From Gnetum montanum (taxonomy: Eukaryota; Streptophyta; Gnetopsida; Gnetales; Gnetaceae): DNA of 64,000 nucleotides. Positions 35,001 through 45,050 of the stretch are shown here, one piece after another. Each line of letters opens with the position of its first letter. The stretch's first letter is position 1. The notes beneath the pieces are model-generated. The model did no database searches and was not told the origin of the DNA. It worked only from the letters and a program-made list of their open reading frames with translations. Where the stretch lies: assembly GCA_015680685.1 (NCBI GenBank), contig MNCI01003890.1:69305-133304 (forward strand), given 5' to 3'. A program made the position numbers and the translations under genes.

Positions 35001-36398
35001 CTAGCCATCTAGAGTCTCTACACTTGACAAAGAATTTGGCATACCAAATAGGGTAGTGTTGGATTTCAAATCCTAGTTGTCCCAGGACACCATCACGCAC
35101 ATTACTGATGGAAGTGAATTCCTTTATGGCCATTTCGACCATAGATAACATATTTGTATTACCTTGAAGACCATCTGCATCAATAAAAAAAACCTATGTC
35201 ATAAAGTACAGAATACTATTCACATCTAATGCAAAATTAAATAGAAGTTAACATATTACAATACCTTGACAGCACTTACCCTCCGGCATAATACACGATG
35301 CCAGGTGGGTTCTAAAAATAGGTTGTGAGATTACGAGCCATGAATAGTGTGTTGTAGGCATGATAACAGCGTAGCCTAGGCATCTCCTAGATCCAAGATA
35401 AGCGCCTCAAACCCTTGGCGCGCTATTCGCGATCTCTTCCCCCCACGGCCTCGATTGAGCCATTCACCAGAAACGTTAAGATGGTTTGTGTTGACCCAAC
35501 CAACAACGTTTCCAGAATGGCGGCCTCGGTCGACAGATGCAACCAAAGAATTACGTTAAAGTTATGCAACAAAAACTACATGAAATTTTGAGCCCCTGTT
35601 CGGAACCAAATCACCTCTTCCCCTACATGAACATGAGGAGAAGGAACGTTGGCCATGGGGGCATCAAGACAACATAAAATGCCCACAATGTCCAGAATGA
35701 TCATGAAGGGCTTTAGCGTAACCCTTTACAATGGAACACAAGACCATTAGAAAATAGTTTAGGCATCCTAACAACATCAAAACAAATCAAAAAAGCTTAC
35801 AAAAATTTGTCACGCAACACTAAGGTTTGCGTTGCTTTGACTCCCAGAAAATCGCATGTTACGCTAGAAACACACTACCAAAATTGCCCAAACTCTTGCA
35901 ACGGTGCAAGGTCTATCTATGACAATGGCAATAAAGGTGATGCAGCATCTTACCCTAGCATAACACGTGACCATTACAGGCAAGGCAACAGAACCCATTT
36001 TTGCACTACGCGAGGATACAACACCTAGACTCCTCACCAGTTACGCGGTGTGTTTGTACAATATTACCAATGATCACCCAAAACCCTTGCGACAGTGCGA
36101 GGTCTATCCATGACAATAGCGATAAGGGTAACATATCAAACTCCCATAGTGTAACTAACACAGGTACGTATCGATACCCAGCGTGGTGCACATTTGCAAA
36201 ATAAATACAAATTACAGTACAATGACAGCGAAAATGATCCAACGCATATATCACACAAGGAAGGTGAAGAATGACTTACCGGGCAAGTGGAGTAGCCTCC
36301 CAAGTTTTGACTCGCGCTTTTGAAATTCGCCCTAGATTTTCCTGTACTTCGTTGATCCTGGCGAACTTGGCGTGTTTACATTCAGTCTTCAGTGCCAT
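32054..36398 (-). pseudogene. Antisense multi-exon coiled-coil gene inside element D
   Basis: On the minus strand, ATG at 36398 opens exon 1 (to 36280, donor GTAAGT). Further exons are about 35575-35283, 35174-34917, 34808-33757, 33620-33417, 33335-33198, 33113-32293 and 32212-32054, with introns showing GT-AG ends such as GTAAGT, GTGAGT, GTACGT and TTTTACAG. From 35174 to the end the joins keep frame. Across 33620-32054 the coding text runs on through KGKISVEDVAALLDRLERKE, KWDPKEPIGVD and LQKAEKEKMALTTKVEDLES (coiled coil), then a His/Glu/Asp-rich tail (HEEEPHKDDHAHEENLPE), stopping at 32054. A domain near 34600-34250 includes RVSFDINAQLFVDFFGIP. A few in-frame TAG/TGA codons and one shift near 35310 disable it. 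Function is unknown. The exon 2 boundaries are uncertain. Confidence 0.65.
35887..36175 (+). repeat. Direct repeat in intron 1 of the antisense gene
   Basis: A block containing CTTGCAACGGTGCAAGGTC and ATGACAATGGCAATAAAGG (35892-35936) recurs about 190 bp later as CTTGCGACAGTGCGAGGTC and ATGACAATAGCGATAAGGG (36085-36130). Most differences are transitions. The following 60 bp are also partly alike. Confidence 0.65.
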
Positions 36399-36499
36399 TG
36401 TTTCACCTCAGTAACCTCTGTGAAATCATTAATTTATGCTTTTTTGTTACTTTAGCCTAACTTGACCTCACTACGTTCACAGTCCACTTTGAGGATGAA

Positions 36500-36515
36500 A
36501 TATCTACTTATAAGC
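36500..36515 (-). promoter_or_regulatory. Possible TATA box of the antisense gene
   Basis: The minus strand reads CGCTTATAAGTAGATATTTC about 110 bp upstream of the ATG at 36398. A TTTCACAG acceptor-like site lies between them, so a leader intron is possible. This rests on position and sequence only. Confidence 0.3.
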
Positions 36516-36639
36516 GTGATGGTGAAAAATTGCAATTTTCATGACCGATCAACGTAGAACTTTCCCGAAACACAGGCATGTTAGTTTGACATGAAGCGTA
36601 AAGATTGCACCATTAACCTTGTAGATATCGCATTAATGA

Positions 36640-36880
36640 CGATCCAAAAAGACTCTAAACTAACACATAGCTTATCGTCTTGTAATCCGGTTGCATTAAC
36701 TACCATCTGCAAAGACTCTAAATTAGCTGTTTAGCCACGCTAGACACACCACGTTTTACTTTTAGCCATAGTCCGTGAAAACCTTATGCTAATACCAAGG
36801 AAACTTGGCTTGCTGTTTTCTTCCAAACTATGTATATTGTAACAGTCTGCTAAGACCTTAAACTGGCAGCCTTTTAGATA
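36640..36880 (+). repeat. Scattered copies of the D 3' UTR repeat, right of the antisense gene
   Basis: GTCTGCTAAGACCTTAAACTGG (36846) closely resembles GTCTGCTACAACATAAAACTGG at 40485. Weaker units are AAAGACTCTAAACTAACAC (36647) and AAAGACTCTAAATTAGCTG (36712). They lie upstream of the antisense gene and before the RT start. Confidence 0.5.
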
Positions 36881-37080
36881 CATACCTCTAAAAGCCTTGT
36901 ATTATTTTGCTTGGTTGACAAAAGCAATAGAACAGTCTCCATTCTTGGAGGTTTTGTAGGTTAGTTTGCAAATGGAAGAAGCTTTACTTGCACCCTTGGT
37001 CCTAACAGGCCCATACAGGGAAACTTTTAGACAGCCTAATCTTGCAATGATAGGAACCGACACCTCCTCCTGTGACATAA

Positions 37081-38190
37081 TCATAGCAGCCTCGAAATTA
37101 TCCTAAGAATGGCCAGAACATTTGGCCCAAACCCTGGACCTGGAGGCTGGTGATGTGACCAAGGATTCCCTCACTGAGGTCTCTATGGTTACGCACAAAG
37201 GAGAAAGCAAAACTCTGAAGGTTAGTTCCCTCGACCAACAAATGTAGAGCAACATATCTCAAGTTCTCCAAAACCATGTTGCAGCATTCGCATGGTCGTA
37301 TGAATACATGCTGGGTTTAGACCCATAATTAATACAGCACAACATCGTGTTAGACTTGCATATTAAAGTGATTAGATAGAAAGTACGGAAGATTAAGCCC
37401 GAAATTACGTTGGCAGTGCGTGATGAAATCACTAAGCTATATTAAGCTGGTTTCATCCGCATGGTGGATTACTTAGATTGGGTGTCAAACATCGTTGTTG
37501 TGTCTAAGAAAATGAGAGGAATATGCATTTGTATAGACTTTCGCAATCTGAACAAGGCAATGATTAAAGACAATTTCCCATTACCAAGTATCGACCAACT
37601 TATCGATACAACAGCCAGACACGCTTTACTATCCTTTATGGATGGGTTTTCGGGATATAATCAAATCCGTCTCAACCCAAAACATCAACTGACTACAACT
37701 TTCATGAGCCCTTGGGGAACTTTCTATTATACCATGATGCCCTTCGGGTTAAAAAACGCTGGAGCAACTTATCAACGTGCCATGACGTATATTTTTAGTG
37801 ATTACCTCTTAGAGAGATTAAATGACTATGTAGACGACATAGCTTTCAAGTTCAGGAAGTCGGGAGATCACCCAGAGAATTTAGAGTTAATCCTTGAACG
37901 ATGTCTCAAACATGACCTACGCCTCAACCTAAGAAAATGTGTGTTCGGAGTTAAGACCAAACACATGTTAGGATTTATGGTATCGGAGATTGGCATACGA
38001 GTTGACCCTGACAAGGTTAAGGCCATCATTAACCTGGCACCGCCTACAAACCTCAAAGAACTGCGTGGGTTGCAAGGTAGGTTACAATTTATTAGGAGGT
38101 TCATCTCGAAGTTGACAGAAAAATTACATCCTATGCAACATTTTCTCAAGAAAGAAGTTAACTTCAAGTGGACCGAAGACTGCTAGCGTG
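37081..38190 (+). pseudogene. pol: Reverse transcriptase of element D
   Basis: The upstream part (37081-37450) is broken by stops but shows MARTFGPNPGPGGW-like text and AGFIRMVDYLDWVSNIVVV. The frame 37461-38186 is open: VCIDFRNLNKAMIKDNFPLP (with ICI for VCI), FMDGFSGYNQIRL, MMPFGLKNAGATYQRAM, and the catalytic YVDD at 37827-37838, followed by LGFMVSEIGIRVDPDK. This is the best-preserved enzyme domain in the window. It ends at a stop (TAG, 38184) in the connection region. Confidence 0.9.
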
Positions 38191-38990
38191 CTTTTGACAA
38201 CTTAAAGAAGGATCTGCTACACTTGTCAACGATTTTCCCACCACAAAGGGATCAACCTTTCTATATCTACTTGGCAAGTTCATATGTGTCCATAGCCATG
38301 TTATTATGTCAAAAGAGGGATGAAGGGTCGAAAATCCCTATCTATTATCTAAGTCATGATCTATTTGCGTATGAAACGAGGTATAATGAAGTAGAGCATA
38401 ACTATTTAGCATTGGTTTTTGCATTCAAGACATGTAGACACTATCTTTTTCATAGCTAAGTTAACATAATTTGCAAGAACAACATCCTATGGGCCATCAC
38501 AAACAATTTATACTAGAGCAGTAAAATAGCCCAATGGAAAATCATCATAGTAGAATTTGACTTGCACTACGTTGGCCAATCTTCCATGAAAGGCCAAGTG
38601 ATAGCCAACCAGCTTGTAACATCACCTATTAACGATCAGGCCACAGTAGAGCCTGAGTTTCCTAACGAACATGTACATAGTTTAAGCCCTGCATCAACAG
38701 GCCTCAAAGCGACATTACACTTTGATGAAGCTTTGACTACTAGAGGTGGCAGTGTCGCCATCGTCATCATGCTCTCCCCTGAGGATGTTTGCCCATTAGC
38801 TTACCGCCTAGTATTTCCCTATACGAACAATGTGGCAGAGTACGAGGGGCTCCTCAGAGGACTGTTAGTAGCTAGAGAACTAAACGTTCAACACCTGGTG
38901 ATCTGAGGCGATTCAATGCTTGTTGTTAATCAGATCATAGAAGTCTATGCCTGCAAAGTCGTGCATCTGCAACCCTATTGTTACGTAGTG
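38190..38990 (+). pseudogene. pol: RNase H plus second archaeal-type RNase H of element D
   Basis: The first RNase H is recognised by PIYYLSHDLFAYETRYNEVE and LALVFAFKTCRHYLF (38223-38459), ending in a stop. The second has ATLHFDEALTTRGGSVAIVI, FPYTNNVAEYEGLLRGLLVA and, after a stop, GDSMLVVNQI (38700-38930). The NNxAEYE and GDS motifs are those of the extra RNase H found in Tat elements. The first Asp region reads HFDEALTT instead of FDGAST. Damaged. Confidence 0.85.
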
Positions 38991-39089
38991 AGAACATTGT
39001 AGCTGATGCACTAGCTATGCTAGCTTTAAACGTGTCATCGCATTTGTTTGCCACTTGGCCCGCTTTAATGATAGAATGTACAGATCCTA

Positions 39090-40380
39090 TCATCTAGGTG
39101 GCGCAAATCTCTTCTCTCAGTGGGGAAGGAACGCTAGAATGGTACAACAACATTAAAACCTACCTTCTACATGGTGAACCACCACGCGAGTTAACATCTT
39201 CACAAAAAGACACAATCCGCAAGCGTGCTAGGCAATACGTCATCATCGGAGACAACACTCTATGTAGGCGCTCCTTTGATGGGGTGTTGCTAACTTGCGT
39301 TAACAATGATCAAGCACAAACGATAGTTAGCGAAGTCCATGAAGGGCTATGTGGAGGACACATAGCCCCTTGAGCCATGGCTACTAAAATCAGATGCTTA
39401 GGGTATTACTGGCTGTACATGGAATGAGATTTCCTTACCAAAGTTAAGACATGTGACACATGCCAGCATTACGCAAATCTAATACACGTGTTACCAACGA
39501 AGTTGCATACCACATAGATCACTTGGCCATTCTAACGATGGGGACTAGACATCATAAGTCCCATCACGCCTAAGTCTTCCGTAGGACATAGTTTCATTAT
39601 CACTGCCATTGAGTACTTCACAAAGTGGGTCGAGGCTATTCCCCTATGAAAGACTACATTTCAACAGGTTTTCCATTTTATCTTGGATAACATAGCAACA
39701 AGGTTTGGGCTTCCCATGACTATTGTGACCGATAATGGGCAATAATTTAGTAGTATCGAGACCAAATATTTCTGCAATAACCTTGGTATTAAGCAATCTT
39801 TTTCCTCACCATACTACCCGCAAGCAAATGGTCAAGCAAAAGAAACAAACAAGGTGGTCAGCAATTTACTGAAGAAGATGCTTAGTAGCAACAAGAAACA
39901 ATTGCATGAGCAAATCCTCTACATGCTATGGGCCTATCGTACAACATGCAGAACAGCTACGGGTAGGATGCCCTACAGCCTAGTCTATAGATCCGAAGTA
40001 GTGTTTCCCCTTGAACTATAGGTGTCCTCACTAAGGATGGTCCTCTCCATGGTTATAAATGAGACTCAACACAACGAGTCCAAGATCATGGATCTAGACT
40101 CAGTGGAGGAGAAGAGCATCCAGACACTCGATAGCATCAAAAAATATCAGGACAGGCAAAGGCAAAAGCATCATCGCAACCTGCATCAATGATTGATTAA
40201 GAAAGGAGACTTGGTCCTCAAAGTTATTTGTGAGCTAGTGAGCAAATTCTCTGCGAGCTAGGAGGGCCCTTTCTTGGTCGTCAAGGCATATGACAATGGA
40301 GCATTCAAGCTAGTGGACATCAATGGCAACGAACTTCCAAATCTGGTGAATCATATGTACCTGAAGCAGTACCACATTTA
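39090..40380 (+). pseudogene. pol: Integrase of element D
   Basis: Zinc region: VHEGLCGGHIAP (about 39330-39370) and CDTCQHYA (about 39452). Core: WGLDIISPI (first Asp, about 39540), MTIVTDNGQ (second Asp, about 39718), and PYYPQANGQAKETNK (about 39812), where GQVEATNK is usual. The catalytic Glu therefore seems shifted or lost (Lys-Glu in place of Glu-Ala). The C-terminal part has GDLVLKVI and KLVDINGNELPN. At least eight stops are present. Confidence 0.85.
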
Positions 40381-40414
40381 GACGTCAGCTCGGTGTAAAT
40401 GCAAGGTAACAATC

Positions 40415-40810
40415 GTCCGCTACGATGTAAAAGTGGCACTGTAACAAACGTTCGCTACGATGTAAAACTGGCAGTGTTGTACACGTCTGCTACAACATAA
40501 AACTGGCATTTCTTGCATGCGTCCACCATGATGCTAAACTGCCAAAGCTTTCGACCATTCGCCATGATGCGAAATTGGCAAGGTAAGCATACGTCTTCTG
40601 AGATGCTAAACCAGCATAGACTTGTCCCTAGGCCACAACACAAAACTGACACCCACAGCACAATCTACTTGGATGATAAACTAGCTCTCCCACCGTCTGC
40701 TATGACGTAAAACTAGCACATTTTGGTCAACCCAGACTTTAAACTGGGACCATGGTCCGCTGGGAGTTAAAACCAGCAATGACGGTCTACCAGGATCTAA
40801 AACTGGGATC
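40415..40810 (+). repeat. Degenerate tandem array, about 35-bp period, 3' UTR of D
   Basis: About twelve units follow a pattern close to GTCYGCTAYGATGTAAAACTGGCA plus a variable spacer. Starts lie near 40415, 40450, 40485, 40521, 40558, 40593, 40624, 40660, 40695, 40727, 40756 and 40784. The first four are regularly spaced and the later ones drift. Tandem arrays in the 3' UTR are known for Tat elements. Confidence 0.75.
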
Positions 40811-41994
40811 TACCAATAGACCATCCACAAAACAACCGAACTTGATCATTCTTGCACAACATCCCTATCAGGTAGAACAGGTAGGACATTGGAACAGAAG
40901 CAACACCACTACCCCCAGCATTCTACTCATTCCTTGGATATGCCTAAAGGCATACTACTGACCCCTCGGAGATGCCGCTACAACAACCGCTCAACAATTG
41001 CAGCTCCCGGGGTCAGCATCACCAATTGGAACCCCAAGGAACCTATGGTCACCCATAGCCTTGGCTACCTCCAGCCGCCATCGCCACCAGGGTCTGGCTT
41101 TGCAAATTCATTTGACTGGCTCCTTGCCTAGTCATATGATTAAGATGAATTTGGCTGTTGACAGAGAATTCCTAAGCTGCGGTATCAACAAAGGGACCTT
41201 TACCTTTTTTGCTACGGTCCCTTCTCCATGGCCTGCGCTCCACTTTTCGCTTTGGATGGCACTTGTTTCAACAGCCTCCCCAACAGTTAGGACAGTTACT
41301 TTTGTTCTTTATTCTTTGTTCTTTGTTACGCTTTGCAGGTTACTTGCTACAATGGCATTGTCCAAAGATGCATTCACTAGGAGGGTGAGATGTCACAGCG
41401 TTCTGAGGTGGCTGCTCAGACTAGCCTGACTGCTTGGAAGTGTAGACCCTACTTTTCTCCTCTAGACACCTTACCTTACTTTCTTCCCTCTCTTATCCCT
41501 GTTCCTACCCCTACTTTCTTCTCCCGTTTGTACAAAATGTAAGTGTACAAAAAAGCCTTTCACACATGATAACCGTCACGACCATGAAATGGCGTAACGC
41601 AACTCGCCTCATGGAATGCATCTATAGATGGGTTAAAACCCTATGCAGATGGATGAAACGCAACTCATCCAAGCCATACGGGTGTAACTCAACTTGCCCA
41701 GGCAAGTTTCCCATATACAGTGCAACAACGTAGCCTCTCGCAAAAATACCCGCGAGGAGTTACCCGATAACATGTTTGCAAAATATCATGTTCATGCTTG
41801 AGTGTTCCCCAAACCTTCCCTATCACTCACACTTGTAAAGTTCCTCTTCCGCCCCTTCTGCCCCCAACCTTCGCACTCCCAAGTTTGATAGAGCAACATC
41901 TGAGAAGCAATCGATGAATGGTGCTGGCGTCTTTACCTATGTGGTGTTTCGCATTCTTTATCGACGTTCCTCAAGAAATCCCTCGAAATGTCAA
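40811..41994 (+). other. Remaining 3' UTR of element D
   Basis: No domain is recognised. An open frame at 40998-41429 has a hydrophobic stretch (VTFVLYSLFFVTLC) but no family resemblance and no coding-like partner elsewhere, so I do not call it a gene. ACGCAACTCGCCTCATGG and CGCAACTCATCCAAGCC near 41600-41680 hint at further diverged repeats. Confidence 0.5.
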
Positions 41995-42006
41995 CAAAGA
42001 GGGGCC
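41995..42006 (+). promoter_or_regulatory. Polypurine tract of element D
   Basis: AAAGAGGGGCCA immediately precedes TGAAACACC, the LTR start. It fixes the left boundary of the 3' LTR. Confidence 0.75.
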
Positions 42007-42007
42007 A

Positions 42008-42096
42008 TTGAAACACCATGAAATTTCGAGACCTCGGTGATTCAGCAAAGTCTCAAAGTTTAGGCAAGCATATTCACAAGTACAACGTCAAATCAT
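42008..42096 (+). repeat. Truncated 3' LTR of element D
   Basis: This is 89 bp matching the start of the 5' LTR at 26386, with about eight differences, mostly transitions. After CGTCAAATCATT the sequence passes directly into element B. The remaining 1.17 kb of LTR and the right target duplication are missing, so a deletion removed them. Confidence 0.78.
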
Positions 42097-42239
42097 TCAT
42101 TGGTCTAAGTTCTCTGCAACTGCATGTTGTCCTTCAAAATGGGTGCAAAAAACTTTAAGTTCTACATTTGTTGTTTCTAACTTTTGTTTTGTCTCTTTAT
42201 GCATTTGGAACTTGCCCTCGTATAAAGAATACGAGGTGG

Positions 42240-44617
42240 CCACTTACTTTTCCAAGTTAGACCATGGCCTTCCAACTATTAGCATAGCTATGTTTGCATA
42301 ATGGAGATTAGCTAACTCCATGTATTCTATCATTTCTTCAATTTGCAACTCTTTGAGGTGGATCTCAGCTTGGTTGTAGGCATTTAAGCCATCGAAGATG
42401 GGCTGCCACACCTCGCCTCCTTCTTGAAGCTGCTGAAGTGCTTGGTTCATTTTAGCCTTTGTGACTTGAATCTCTTTTTCATTTACTTCTTTTTGTAATC
42501 CCAGTAAAGTCCTTATAGTGATTTTTAACTTGTTCAAATTTAAGGGCCTCATTTTTCCAAGTGGCAATTTCAATTGCTGATGTTTGTTGCAAAGCTTAAA
42601 CTTCCTCCATAGACATATTATGATTTTTAGCTGCCAATCTTATCACATCAGTGTTTACCTTGGCTAGCTCCTCCTACTGTTGGTGGATGAAGTCTTTCAT
42701 GTGTTGATTCTCAATACCAACATTGTGCAAGCGATGAACTTCTGTGGTCAACCTAACATTCTCCTGGTGAACCTCTGCCAAGTCCTTGTTTAGATGGAAA
42801 GCATGGATGTCTGTTAAGGATTTGTCAAAGATTGCGGACTCTCACTCACCCTCAACTGTCTGAAGTTTGGTTTGAAGTTGTTGAAAAGCTTCATCCCTGG
42901 TGAGCTCATGGTTGAGAATAGCTGGATCAGCAAGTTGGGCCCTTACTTGGGCAACTTCCATCGCCAAGCATTGATGATCCACTTGTGTCGCTTCAAGTTT
43001 CCCCTCCAAAATGAGGCACTTGCCCCTTGCTGAGAGCAGCTTTGACTGGGTCACAATAATGTTGTCCAGAAGATCAAAGACATCTGGAAGTGGTTGCCCA
43101 GTTCCCACCAATTTGTCTAACAACTCTTCATGTTGGGCTACATTGATTCTGCTACGTGAAGTTCCTGCAGACATGTGTACCTCTCCAAGTTCATGTACAT
43201 CTAGTACTGGCACGATAGGTGCAATAAGTGCCATAGAAATTATGTCAACAACCACTTCAGCTGTAACTTCTTGTCCCTAGTTTTGCATTACCAAGATAGT
43301 CGTCCCCTCTCCATCCTCCAAGTGCATCGAAAAAGTAGTGGCGTTTCCTAAAATTTTAGGAAATAATTGTTGGGTGGACACATTACTTCTTAGACACTAG
43401 GATCAGTTATAGCAGACACTTGCATTCGGGCGATAGAAAACATCGACCCTACTCTCTCTAGCAGACTCACCAATCGAGCCACTTGCTCAAGATGGCTCAT
43501 TGCAGGGCGATAGACTAAAGGGTCTTCTCCTCCACCAATTCCTACTAATCACTCTATTGGCTTAAGAGTAATTGTCAGATCTGATGTATGTGTTCTACGA
43601 TTGTCTGCGAGCCTAACCTTGTTGTTTATGTAGGCAATGGAGGTGGTTGCTGCTCTTTCCTGAGTTGTGTTATGGCTAGAGTCTTGTCCTTCATCATCTC
43701 CTGCCATGAGGCAATTAGGGCATGACAGTGTCATTGGCGTATTGTGCTATTCTTGCTCGTTTGCACAATTTTCTGATTAGGCAGGGAAAGGGTAGAGCTC
43801 ACCTTCCATGTTTGTTTTCAACAAATATCTTCTCAATCTCCAGGAAAAGCAACTATGGAAGGTTAATGGGGAACTTTTTGCTTAGAGTGGCACATGCACG
43901 TGCAGAGAAGGTAGTGATCTTGCTGGGTCTTACCGTTGGATTCAAGTGGTAAGAAGTGATTTTTGAATAAACCCTCTCTATAGTGGTTAGGGTGCTAAAC
44001 TCCTTGCATTCTACCACATAGCACTGCTTGATCCACTCCCCTTTTACCTCGAGGTTTTCTTGTTTGGGAATCTCCACCACGTTAGCTTCGATCTCTGGCA
44101 ACCCCAGAGCTTGTGCAATTGCTTCGGTAGAGTAAGAGACATGAATGTCTTTGATTCTTACTTTGGATCCCAGTTGTCGATTCATCCAGAAGAGGTAAGT
44201 TTCTCCTAGGTATCATTCACTACTGGATATGATGATTGGCCACATAGGAGAATTTTGCAATTAGGTTTTGACCTCTTCTGGTGCATTCTCCAAGAACGGT
44301 CCAAAGTTCAACTCCTAAAGGACCATTCGTTGCAGCTCCCTCGGCTTAATAACATCAATACAGGCTTGGGTCAGGGTGACCTCAAGCAGCGGTACTACCA
44401 CCAGAGTCTCATCCCTTCACGATTGTTCACTGGGAACGTCCTCTTTAGGAATCTAACGAACAGATTCCACGTCAGATCCTTCACGGAGGGGGCCAGTTGC
44501 ATGTGAGCCCTCTGCATACTCTAGAGGTTGTGCGCCTTGTCCTCTTCCTATTCTTGGTTGCTTGTCCCTTGGTTGGGATGGTTCTTCTCCCCTTGGATGC
44601 CTTAGTTTGGGTGCCAT
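42240..44617 (-). pseudogene. Env-position coiled-coil gene of element B
   Basis: ATG at 44617 (MAPKLRHPRGEEPSQPRD) opens a long minus-strand gene, roughly 790 codons. A globular part follows: KVRIKDIHVSYSTEAIAQAL, GLPEIEANVVEIP, then HLNPTVRPSKITTFSARACA (44185-43853). Its layout resembles the plant 'putative transposon protein' domain known from Athila-type extra ORFs. The C-terminal half (43255-42250) is coiled coil with EELLDKLVGTGQPLPDVFDL and EMIEYMELANLHYAN. It lies after integrase and 3' UTR and before the purine tract, the env position. No signal peptide or membrane segment is visible, so it is not a clear envelope protein. Several stops disable it. The family assignment is tentative. 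Confidence 0.65.
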
Positions 44618-44894
44618 CTACAATCACATCATAACCATGAATTAAAATGTGTATAAATTGCTCAAAATGGCAATCATACACCTTTTCATTTTGACCAAGC
44701 TATGACAATGAACATGCATCCTATTAGGTTCCCCGGAGTGTAGTTGAGGGGTTAGAAAAACAATAAAACATAATGAGTTGCAATTTATAGCTGTTTTGTT
44801 GTTTTTGTTTTTCCTTATCTATCCCCTAAGAGGTGTTAAGTCTTTGATAATTATAATAATTATAGACCTCACCCCCCCACGATGAAGAGCATAC
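44618..44894 (-). promoter_or_regulatory. Leader intron with acceptor directly before the ATG
   Basis: On the minus strand, CACAACCGAAG is followed by GTATGC (donor, 44894) and the intron ends GATGTGATTGTAG (44619-44618) right before ATGGCACCC. The intron is 277 nt and AT-rich. The same acceptor could also serve a long-distance splice from an upstream donor. Evidence is sequence only. Confidence 0.5.
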
Positions 44895-45042
44895 CTTCGG
44901 TTGTGAAAGGGTTGAAAGAATGGTTGGATTGGGACACGCGGTGGAAATGTTTTGTGCTTGGAAAGAAGTGTTGGCGTAGATAAATGAAAAAGCTCCCCTA
45001 GCGTTGTGAACAAATGGACAAATTCTAAAGGCGCAACGGGGG

Positions 45043-45050
45043 TATATATA
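45043..45050 (-). promoter_or_regulatory. TATA box upstream of the B env-position gene
   Basis: The minus strand reads ATAGTATATATACCCC. It lies about 148 bp upstream of the leader donor at 44894 and about 425 bp upstream of the ATG. Upstream, GTTTACACGGCCC and CATTTACGTAGCC resemble the GTTAATG-type repeats of the type iii U3, so this may be a promoter related to the LTR promoter. Confidence 0.45.

Larger units (their letters stand above)
26386..42096 (+). mobile_element. Tat-lineage Ty3/gypsy element D with an antisense gene
   Basis: The order is 5' LTR, primer site, gag with CxxH/CGH-type zinc finger, protease, antisense spliced gene, RT, RNase H, a second (archaeal-type) RNase H, integrase, tandem-repeat 3' UTR, polypurine tract, and a truncated 3' LTR. 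The second RNase H is the hallmark of the Tat lineage. At about 15.7 kb it is long even for this group, mainly because of the 5-kb block between protease and RT. Stops occur in every plus-strand gene. It lies inside element B. No target duplication is seen, because the right LTR is cut short. Confidence 0.88.

Noticed and set aside
40998-41429. Open frame with a hydrophobic stretch in D's 3' UTR as an env-like gene
   Set aside because: No signal peptide, no family resemblance, no upstream splice site and no second copy. The length is within chance for this base composition.
26386-42096. The 88-89 bp direct repeat as a giant target duplication of D
   Set aside because: Gypsy integrases make about 5-bp duplications. 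The right copy follows a polypurine tract and begins with TG, so it is the start of the LTR.
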